NCBI GenBank assembly: GCA_965369945.1
Contig: CBDUST010000055.1
Span: 1 to 19,325 of the forward strand
Direction: 5' to 3'
From: JADFNO01 sp965369945
Lineage (GTDB): Bacteria > Planctomycetota > Phycisphaerae > Phycisphaerales > SM1A02
Length of the DNA stretch: 19,325 bases
Position numbers and translations under genes: made by a program. The notes beneath the pieces are model-generated. The model was not told the DNA's origin. It searched no databases and worked only from the letters and a program-made list of their open reading frames with translations. Shown piece by piece: positions 14,309 to 19,325 of the stretch; positions within the stretch are counted from its first letter, which is position 1; each line of letters starts with the position of its first letter.

Positions 14309-15259
14309 TTACTTCTTCCGCATCGTCGCGACGAACAGTTGGGGGCCTTTGGCGGTGGTGTCGGGTTTGAGCAGTCGATAGCGAACATTCGTAAGGCCGA
14401 CATCGTTTGCCCAACGGTTGATTTGCTTTTCATCGAAGCCCATGTGTTGATGGCCCATGGTGTGGCGATAGGTTTCTCGGTCGTGCGGGGCGAGGTCGAC
14501 GACGAGGGCGACGCCGCCCGTCCGAAGGATACGTGTAATTTCGCGTATCGCCTCAATCGGTTTTGGTAGGTAGACCGTGACGAGAAACATGATCGCTGCA
14601 TCGACCTGAGCGGCAGCGATGGGGATTTCGGTCAATTCCCCTTCACGGAACTCGATATTGGAGAAAGCGGCGAGACGGCGACGGGCGGCTTTGAGCATCG
14701 CCGGCTCACGATCTACAGCGATCACCTGCTTGACGATCGGCGCCAGTTGTTCGGTGACGTTGCCGGTGCCGCAACCCAGGTCAGCGACCGTCCAAGTCGG
14801 GTCGAGCAGTGTGATAAGCGCCTGCGACGTAAACGAATCGCCAAAAAGTTGCCGGCGCATGTCGTCCCATTCACCGCCGATCTGTCCGAAAAAGGCTTTG
14901 GAATCAGTGCGGCGTTGCGCGAGCACTTCAGCGACGCGGTGGTCATCAGCGTCGAAGGTGCGCGAGTCGCCCAGCCCGTGACTGGTTGCTTCCCAGAGTT
15001 CCTGGGCGATTTGCGGAAGATCATTTACGGCCATGCGATAGAGGCTGGCGGTTCCGGCGGAGCGCTTGACGATCCACGCGCTTTCGCTGAGGAGTTTCAG
15101 ATGCCGGCTCACCGTTGATTGCGGCAATTGAACGACCATCGCCAGTTCACCCACGCTGAGTTCCTCGTTTGCCAGCAAGCGAAGGATGCGCAGACGCGCC
15201 AAGTCGCTGAGCGGTGCAAGCCAGGTCAGCAAAGCGGGGGTATCGGAATCCGAGGTCAT
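14309..15259 (-). CDS. ArsR-type regulator fused to a SAM-dependent methyltransferase domain (SahR-like)
   Basis: A 316-aa protein with two domains. The N-terminal ArsR winged helix (about 10-78) contains 'SVGELAMVVQLPQSTVSRHL'. The C-terminal class I methyltransferase fold (about 120-310) contains 'VADLGCGTGNVTEQLA' and 'VIAVDREPAMLKAARRR'. The only cysteine is in 'LGCGTG', so metal sensing through Cys is unlikely. This architecture matches SahR, a repressor of ahcY and methionine-cycle genes in Proteobacteria that responds to SAH. Here ahcY lies about 5 kb away, which supports but does not prove the role. Many such proteins are annotated simply as methyltransferases. The ATG follows the upstream lipoprotein stop by 2 nt, so translation is coupled. 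The gene faces arsM. Confidence 0.85.
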   Translation of the reverse strand: MTSDSDTPALLTWLAPLSDLARLRILRLLANEELSVGELAMVVQLPQSTVSRHLKLLSESAWIVKRSAGTASLYRMAVNDLPQIAQELWEATSHGLGDSRTFDADDHRVAEVLAQRRTDSKAFFGQIGGEWDDMRRQLFGDSFTSQALITLLDPTWTVADLGCGTGNVTEQLAPIVKQVIAVDREPAMLKAARRRLAAFSNIEFREGELTEIPIAAAQVDAAIMFLVTVYLPKPIEAIREITRILRTGGVALVVDLAPHDRETYRHTMGHQHMGFDEKQINRWANDVGLTNVRYRLLKPDTTAKGPQLFVATMRKK

Positions 15260-15261
15260 CG

Positions 15262-15912
15262 TTAGTTGCCCGGAGGCATTGCGAGGGTCGGACCGGGTAT
15301 CTCACCAAGGTCTTTGAGTCGCTGCAGGACACGCCCATCGGTATGGTCGATGCCGTAGGCCTGTCGAAGCCGGTGCAGCGCAGTGTCCAGGTCGCCCAGA
15401 CGTTCGGCGAAGGAGGCAGCGGCGAGATAGGGTTCAACAGTCTGACCGTCGTCGAGCACGATCGCCTTCTCCAGGGCGACACCAGCGGAATCGGGATCGC
15501 TCAGTTCCAGCGAATACCGGGCCAGCCGCAAATACGCGCTGGGCGTCTGCATGGACTCAGCCCGTTGCCGCAGAAAAGCGAACAATCGAGATTCCTCACC
15601 GAGCTGGAATAACGCTTCGGCTAGAGCGTCTGTGACCTCTGGGTTGCGCGGACGATGCGTGTGGGCAACCTCCAGGGCTTCACGAGCTCGGGCCGGTCGG
15701 CCGATCTCCAAAAGGCACAACCCAAGGCGGAATTGCGCACGCCAATCACCGGGGTAGCGGTCGGTTATTTCGGCGTACTCCCTGGCAGCCGTGTTGTAAT
15801 CGCGGTGATCAAAGCTGAAATCACCGCTTTGTCGAATGGTCTCGGCGGGTCGCTGGCACCCGGTCAGTACGGCGCTGCTCAACAGGATCATTAGGATTCG
15901 TGATCGTCGCAT
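15262..15912 (-). CDS. TPR-repeat lipoprotein
   Basis: A 216-aa protein beginning with a signal peptide and a lipobox: 'MRRSRILMILLSSAVLTGCQ' with lipidated Cys at 19. The rest is tetratricopeptide helices: 'SFDHRDYNTAAREYAEITDR', 'AQFRLGLCLLEIGRPARARE', 'VTDALAEALFQLGEESRLFA', 'YLRLARYSLELSDPDSAGVA', 'PYLAAASFAERLGDLDTALH'. About five repeats are visible. TPRs mediate protein binding, so an envelope scaffold is likely; partners are unknown. GAGAGG 8 nt upstream supports the ATG at 15912, and a longer frame upstream would hide the signal. It is directly upstream of, and coupled to, the SahR-like gene, an odd pairing of lipoprotein and regulator. Confidence 0.82.
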   Translation of the reverse strand: MRRSRILMILLSSAVLTGCQRPAETIRQSGDFSFDHRDYNTAAREYAEITDRYPGDWRAQFRLGLCLLEIGRPARAREALEVAHTHRPRNPEVTDALAEALFQLGEESRLFAFLRQRAESMQTPSAYLRLARYSLELSDPDSAGVALEKAIVLDDGQTVEPYLAAASFAERLGDLDTALHRLRQAYGIDHTDGRVLQRLKDLGEIPGPTLAMPPGN

Positions 15913-15981
15913 AGCTATTGCCTCTCCATGGCGAAGACGAACCGGCATCATACAGCCGAGACCGCAAGATGCGATGGGGTA

Positions 15982-16449
15982 ATGCTTCTACGATTACCAG
16001 TGATGCCCACCGCAGATGCCACCAGCCGGCGAACTGTGCAATTGCAGCATGAGCTTCCAGACGGATCGAGCCATATTGATTGGATGATCGCACGTGATCC
16101 GGCCGGTGAGGAACCGCTGATTAGTTTCCGCCTCCAGCGTCGGATTGATGAGCTGAGGCCGGGCCAGCGCGCAAAGGCGGAGCGGATTGCCGACCATCGG
16201 CCGGCGTACCTGGACTATGAGGGCGCGATTTCAGGCGATCGCGGGTCGGTCCGCCTGTTGGCTCGGGGCTCGGTAGTGAACGAGTCTCGCCAGTCGCCAT
16301 CATCCTGGACGCTGGAAATATGCTGGCAGGACCGCGGCGGAGGCGGGTCGATTCGTCAGCGGCTACACCTGGAGCATCTGGAGGGCGCCGCCACGGCTTG
16401 GGAGGCAGTTTGCGAGGCCGTAGAGGCCATAAGCGACGCTGAGCGATGA
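15982..16449 (+). CDS. LigD N-terminal (3'-phosphoesterase)-like protein
   Basis: A 155-aa protein resembling the stand-alone 'DNA polymerase ligase N-terminal domain' proteins of Planctomycetota. The first block is 'LQHELPDGSSHIDWMIARD' and lines up with the KHxAxxLHYDxRL block of LigD phosphoesterases, with His and Asp ligands kept. The second is 'IADHRPAYLDYEGAISGDRG' followed by 'SVRLLARG', matching the DHPxxYxxFEG...GxGTVxxWDxG block. LigD-type phosphoesterases trim 3'-phosphate or ribose ends before NHEJ ligation. No ligD or ku is in the window, and activity is not assured in this shortened family. The start is uncertain: ATGs at 15928, 15982 and 16003 all lack a good SD. It diverges from the TPR lipoprotein. 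Confidence 0.72.
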   Translation: MLLRLPVMPTADATSRRTVQLQHELPDGSSHIDWMIARDPAGEEPLISFRLQRRIDELRPGQRAKAERIADHRPAYLDYEGAISGDRGSVRLLARGSVVNESRQSPSSWTLEICWQDRGGGGSIRQRLHLEHLEGAATAWEAVCEAVEAISDAER

Positions 16450-16497
16450 AGTCCTGATGGGCGGCTGTTCGTCAGAGCGTCGTTCGTCTAGGCTAAC

Positions 16498-16544
16498 TTG
16501 CACCGGCATCGTGGCAAGACCAAACTGTCGTGCCGGTCGTGCAA
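16498..16544. repeat. long inverted repeat in the leader of the 141-aa protein gene
   Basis: TTGCAC-CGGCA (16498-16508) pairs with TGCCG-GTC-GTGCAA (16531-16544): 11 base pairs with a 3-nt bulge, around a 22-nt loop. It lies 32 nt before the next ATG. No U-tract follows, so it may be a regulatory hairpin or protein site rather than a terminator. Confidence 0.5.
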
Positions 16545-16576
16545 GGCCAGGCAGACTGAGGAAAAAGGACCCAAGC

Positions 16577-17002
16577 ATGGACACCACACCCAAGCGGCCG
16601 GACGGTGACACCCCCAGCAAGATCCGCCATACGCAGCCGCAGTTCGGCACGGGCCAACCGCCGGCGCCGGTGGAGGACGTCGGCGCACCCGATACGAGCG
16701 AGCTGCCGATGGTCGAGAACCTTGGCGGAGCGGCCAGTTCGAAGAAGATCACTGCATTCGAGAAGCAACGCCGGCACGAGGAAAAGTGGTCGCGCACCCC
16801 CAACACAACCGGTCAAGGTGCGATCCACGTTCGAACGTTCCACAGTAAGCTGACCGTGGATGCGCTGACGTACCTTGACCAGTCCGTCAACGAATGGCTG
16901 GACGCTCATCCGCAATACGAGGTGAAGTTCGTCACCTCGACAGTGGGTACGATGACCGGCAAACTCAAGGAGCCGCAGTTGATCTGCCAGGTGTGGGTGT
17001 AG
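16577..17002 (+). CDS. conserved protein of unknown function (141 aa)
   Basis: I do not recognise a named family. The N-terminal half (about 1-65) is Pro/Thr/Gly-rich and likely disordered. The C-terminal half looks like a small folded domain: 'KKITAFEKQRRHEEKWSRTP', 'GAIHVRTFHSKLTVDALTYL', 'DQSVNEWLDAHPQYEVKFVT', 'STVGTMTGKLKEPQLICQVW'. The strand-helix-strand feel and the phrases 'WLDAHPQYEVKFVTSTVG' resemble small hypothetical proteins that I associate with Planctomycetota. There is no signal, membrane segment or metal motif. The ATG at 16577 is supported by AAAGGA 8 nt upstream; a frame from 16457 would add residues without likeness. The BFD-like gene begins about 44 nt downstream, so they may be co-transcribed. 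Confidence 0.7.
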   Translation: MDTTPKRPDGDTPSKIRHTQPQFGTGQPPAPVEDVGAPDTSELPMVENLGGAASSKKITAFEKQRRHEEKWSRTPNTTGQGAIHVRTFHSKLTVDALTYLDQSVNEWLDAHPQYEVKFVTSTVGTMTGKLKEPQLICQVWV

Positions 17003-17046
17003 GGAAGGGATGCGGGATGAGGGATGGTGGTTGGGTGTGTTGGCTT

Positions 17047-17328
17047 ATGCAGCCGGATGATCATGTTTGCCTGTGCTATCGAGTGAGTCTTCGCAAGCTC
17101 ACGAATTACATGAAACGCGAGCGACCGCCGGTTCCGTCACGGCTCAGTGAGTGTTTGGGGGCGGGAACCGGATGCCACTGGTGTGTCCCGTTCTTGACGG
17201 ATCTTCATCGCCAATGGCAAGAAGGAGATGAGCCGGATTTGCCGATCTCGCCGCAGGAGTACGCCGAGCGCCGAGGTCGGTATCACCGTACCGGCCGACG
17301 CGACGAGGCTGCAGAAGCAGGCGAATAA
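17047..17328 (+). CDS. BFD-like [2Fe-2S]-binding protein
   Basis: A 93-aa protein with four cysteines spaced as in bacterioferritin-associated ferredoxin domains: 'DDHVCLCYRVS' (C-x-C) and 'LGAGTGCHWCVPFL' (C-x-x-C). Between them lies a helix-rich segment 'LRKLTNYMKRERPPVPSRLS'. It should bind one [2Fe-2S] cluster; the redox partner is unknown. The tail 'PISPQEYAERRGRYHRTGRR' is basic. I chose the ATG at 17047, as the family usually starts just before the first Cys pair. The ATG at 17017 has a better purine-rich leader and would add ten residues. The stop is 1 nt from that of the convergent PilZ gene, so no terminator fits between them. Confidence 0.8.
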   Translation: MQPDDHVCLCYRVSLRKLTNYMKRERPPVPSRLSECLGAGTGCHWCVPFLTDLHRQWQEGDEPDLPISPQEYAERRGRYHRTGRRDEAAEAGE

Positions 17329-17329
17329 G

Positions 17330-18082
17330 CTACCCGGCAGCTCGGTGGGATTGCTGCCCGTCCTTCAGCTCGCGAACCAGGTCCTCCAGACCCACGACCT
17401 CACGTTCGAAAGCGATGCCGATGTAGTTGTGCGTGCGGTTGGCGCCGGGAACCACGCGAACGATAGTCACTCTTTGGTCGATGACACCGACCGGGGGAGG
17501 AAGATGCACGCTCAGATGAACGTGCTGCTGCAACCGCAGCTCAAGATTCGGCTCGTGGAGCACGCGGATGAGCATACCGCCGGTACTGATGTCCTGGACG
17601 GTTCCTCGCACTGGCGATTCCTTGGCCTTGGGGTAGAGCGCCGCGGCGGGGGGGGGGCCTGAACCGAACGTCACGCGACGACTCGCTCGCCGCTCATCAG
17701 CGCGCAACGCGGTCGGTGTTGCAAGACGATAGCCGTACAGAAGCCGCATACCTCCGGATGGAACCTGTACCCGCCCCATCGCCTGAGTCTTGCCGCTCAC
17801 TCGACCAACGGACTCCACCCCGAAACTCATGACCAGGTGTTCCCCGGTGGTCAGCGGATGGTTCAATGTCCCAATCAGCGGCTGACTGATGACCACTCCG
17901 TCATCGAGGACCTGCTCGATCGTGGCGACCAACACCAGCTTGTGGGGCCCGCTCTGGGACACGGGCTCCAATTCGACGGTCGAGCGCGCGCGATGGGCCT
18001 CATTCAATAGCCGGCGGACCTTTTCCGCGGTGTCAACTTGGGTGCTCAACGCCCGTTTCACTTTCTCTAGCCATATACCCAC
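17330..18082 (-). CDS. PilZ-domain protein (probable c-di-GMP receptor)
   Basis: A 250-aa protein. Its first ~125 residues form a YcgR-like N-terminal region with 'GEHLVMSFGVESVGRVSGKT' and 'MRLLYGYRL'. The PilZ domain follows (about 128-240), with the binding motifs 'ERRASRRV' (RxxxR, 131-136) and 'QDISTGGM' (DxSxxG, D164/S166/G169). Both c-di-GMP contact motifs are intact. YcgR-like proteins act on flagellar or exopolysaccharide systems; none is adjacent. The start is GTG with a weak SD. A run of ten C residues on the coding strand (17648-17657) encodes the PPP at 143-145, just after the RxxxR motif. A change of one base there would cut off the PilZ core. It lies downstream of hslV on the same strand (163-nt gap). 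Confidence 0.85.
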   Translation of the reverse strand: MGIWLEKVKRALSTQVDTAEKVRRLLNEAHRARSTVELEPVSQSGPHKLVLVATIEQVLDDGVVISQPLIGTLNHPLTTGEHLVMSFGVESVGRVSGKTQAMGRVQVPSGGMRLLYGYRLATPTALRADERRASRRVTFGSGPPPAAALYPKAKESPVRGTVQDISTGGMLIRVLHEPNLELRLQQHVHLSVHLPPPVGVIDQRVTIVRVVPGANRTHNYIGIAFEREVVGLEDLVRELKDGQQSHRAAG

Positions 18083-18245
18083 GACCTATAGGATCGACAC
18101 TTTGGTGGGTCCGATTCAACGCTGGTGGGATTAGAGGACCTAGACAACGTGGTCCGATAAACCGCAGCTACGCGATCAAGCAAGATCGTCCCGCGCCCCA
18201 GGCCCAGGATCGGCACGATCCACAGTGCGATCCCGATCAGCCGCC

Positions 18246-18827
18246 CTATTCCGATAGCGCCTTGGCGCCATCGGATCCATCCAGTTCCAGCACCGTCAAG
18301 CAGTCGTTGGAGTAGATGCAGATTTCGCCTGCGGTTCGCAGCGCCTCCTCGCAGAGTTGGGCCGGATTCATCTCAGTGTGCCTTAGCAATGCCCGCGCCG
18401 CTGCCAAGGCGAACGGTCCGCCGGACCCGATCGCACAGATGCCGTCCGATGGTTCGATGACATCGCCTTGGCCGGAGATCATCAGTGTCTTGGCGCGATC
18501 CGCAACGACCAGCAACGACTCAAGTCGGCGCAGCATCCGGTCGGTGCGCCACAACTTGGCCAGCTCGATCGCGGCCCGCATGAGATTCGTCGGCGATTCC
18601 TTCAGCTTGGCCTCGAATCGCTCCAACAAGGCGAAAGCATCGGCCGCCGACCCGGCGAATCCGACCAGCACCCCCGCCGTCTCGGCGCCAACGTCATCGA
18701 GCCTGCGCACCTTCACGGCGTCGGCCTTGGCGATCGTCTCCCCAAGGGTCACCTGCCCGTCGCCGGCCACGGCCACCTGCGATCCTTTACGCACAGAGAG
18801 GATCGTTGTCGCGTTCCACGTCTGCAT
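18246..18827 (-). CDS. hslV: ATP-dependent protease subunit HslV (ClpQ)
   Basis: The 193-aa peptidase component of the HslUV complex. The catalytic N-terminal Thr follows a six-residue propeptide (MQTWNA-TTILSVRKG; T7), which is processed off to expose the nucleophile. Other signatures are 'VAVAGDGQVTLGE' (18-30), 'KVRRLDD', 'GFAGSAADAFALLERFE', 'LAKLWRTDRMLRRLESLLVV', 'SGQGDVIEP' and 'AIGSGGPFALAAARALL' (131-147). It forms a double hexamer and needs the HslU ATPase. No hslU lies downstream, where a PilZ gene follows, so it is separate from hslV here. The ATG has no clear SD. A TAGACT hexamer 7 nt before the ATG may be a -10, which would give a leaderless transcript, but no good -35 was found. 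Confidence 0.93.
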   Translation of the reverse strand: MQTWNATTILSVRKGSQVAVAGDGQVTLGETIAKADAVKVRRLDDVGAETAGVLVGFAGSAADAFALLERFEAKLKESPTNLMRAAIELAKLWRTDRMLRRLESLLVVADRAKTLMISGQGDVIEPSDGICAIGSGGPFALAAARALLRHTEMNPAQLCEEALRTAGEICIYSNDCLTVLELDGSDGAKALSE

Positions 18828-19043
18828 GGCGCAAAGTCTATCGAGTCAAAGCGAACGCATCAGAACGCCCCTGTGCGGCGTGTGGGACTCATGAACGGCT
18901 GAACGTCGCATGTGGTCGTTCCTCCACCGGCCTGCTGCTGGCACCGGCGGTTCTTTGATTGAGCAGGCACACGGCTCATTTAGGGCCCATCCCAGCCCAG
19001 GCCAAAAAAAATCCGGATCGGTCCATTCCGATGAGTCGATCAC

Positions 19044-19071
19044 TGGACAAGCTGGTCCGGTATGCTAGACT
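19044..19071 (+). promoter_or_regulatory. promoter of the feoA-like gene
   Basis: TGGACA (19044-19049) and TAGACT (19066-19071) are 16 nt apart. The -10 is extended by TGC directly upstream. The start is predicted near 19078. Confidence 0.5.
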
Positions 19072-19080
19072 GCCAGCGCA

Positions 19081-19099
19081 ATTGAGAACCAATCTCAAT
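19081..19099 (+). promoter_or_regulatory. Fur-box-like inverted repeat
   Basis: ATTGAGA-ACCAA-TCTCAAT is a perfect 7+7 inverted repeat very close to the TGAGAAT-type half-sites bound by Fur. It lies just past the predicted transcription start and 41 nt before the feoA-like ATG, a suitable place for iron-dependent repression. Confidence 0.65.
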
Positions 19100-19139
19100 A
19101 CCGGGAATGGCCCCAAACCCGCAGCCAGGACCCCCAGCC

Positions 19140-19325
19140 ATGACCGCCGCCAACGACCATTCCGCCCAGATGCACTTCGCCCCGACCGTGCCGCTTGCGC
19201 AACTGACCGGCGGCCAGCGCTGTCGGGTCGCCGCGATGGACGTGAATCCAGAGGAGGCGCAACTCCTCGAAGCGATGGGCTTGACTGAACGTTGCGAGCT
19301 TTGCGTCTGTCAACCGGGCGAGCCG
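19140..19325 (+). CDS. feoA: FeoA-domain protein (3' end outside the window)
   Basis: The visible 62 residues include a short leader (1-17) and the start of an SH3-like FeoA domain: 'VPLAQLTGGQRCRVAAMDVN', 'PEEAQLLEAMGLTERCELCV', 'CQPGEP'. The LxxL..G..C.V..(M/I)...E..Q.L..MGL pattern is that of FeoA, the small cytosolic partner of the FeoB ferrous iron transporter. AGGA lies about 9 nt before the ATG. The Fur-like site and promoter directly upstream fit iron control and support the call. feoB would be expected just past the right edge. The gene is cut at base 19325 with the frame open. Confidence 0.8.
   Translation, partial: MTAANDHSAQMHFAPTVPLAQLTGGQRCRVAAMDVNPEEAQLLEAMGLTERCELCVCQPGEP

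Larger units (their letters stand above)
18828..19139. other. intergenic region between divergent hslV and feoA-like genes
   Basis: No coding region is supported. The right part holds the promoter and Fur-like site of the feoA-like gene. A stem with one mismatch (18924-18950) and an A8 run near 19004-19011 are seen but not interpreted. Confidence 0.5.

Noticed and set aside
18083..18245. Minus-strand hydrophobic frame between hslV and the PilZ gene ('LIGIALWIVPILGLGRGTIL')
   Set aside because: It looks like a small membrane protein, but no ATG, GTG or TTG start lies before the hydrophobic part, and no ribosome site is visible.
18846..19043. 65-codon minus-strand frame upstream of hslV
   Set aside because: No ribosome site, no domain, and unlikely composition; it lies in the divergent regulatory gap.

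Overview
The window is about 19.3 kb of fairly GC-rich bacterial DNA, densely packed with ordinary protein genes. It holds no rRNA, tRNA, CRISPR array, transposase or phage gene. The gene content suggests a Planctomycetota genome, probably of the Phycisphaerae kind. This is inferred from an MqnP-type prenyltransferase (futalosine menaquinone route), a stand-alone LigD N-terminal-like protein, a small BFD-like [2Fe-2S] protein, a seven-repeat FG-GAP surface protein with a planctomycete-style C-terminal module, and a HslV with a short propeptide. No rRNA is present to confirm it.

Layout. 1-2144 is a leftward operon eda > mqnP > AsmA-like gene (cut by the left edge). A secreted cyclophilin (2300-3025, +) converges on a stand-alone cheV (3072-4043, -). 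Next come a small lipoprotein (4235-4678, -) with a clear terminator, an ABM/HmoA-like monooxygenase (4892-5209, -) flanked by two related hairpins, and a large FG-GAP protein (5384-7597, -). S-adenosylhomocysteine hydrolase ahcY (8082-9599, -) follows, with a good promoter, a roughly 130-nt leader able to form competing hairpins, and a terminator. Then an SGNH-hydrolase-like gene and an MFS transporter form a leftward pair (9805-11856). An M28 peptidase (11985-13034, +) is followed by an arsR-arsM arsenic methylation operon (13083-14299, +). That operon converges on a leftward pair: a TPR lipoprotein and an ArsR-methyltransferase fusion of the SahR type (14309-15912). To the right are a LigD_N-like gene, an unknown 141-aa protein, a BFD-like protein, a PilZ protein (-), hslV (-), and the start of a feoA-like gene (+) under a Fur-box-like site.

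How the genes may work together. The most coherent theme is methyl-group metabolism and arsenic. ArsM consumes SAM and releases SAH, AhcY removes SAH, and the cysteine-poor ArsR-methyltransferase fusion resembles SahR, a known SAH-responsive regulator of ahcY in Proteobacteria. All three lie within about 7 kb. The link is an inference, because no shared operator was found. Other points worth attention are the compensatory base change between the two hairpins around the monooxygenase gene, a 10-bp homopolymer inside the PilZ gene, a near-identical internal duplication in the FG-GAP gene, and an arsR promoter that would give a leaderless transcript.
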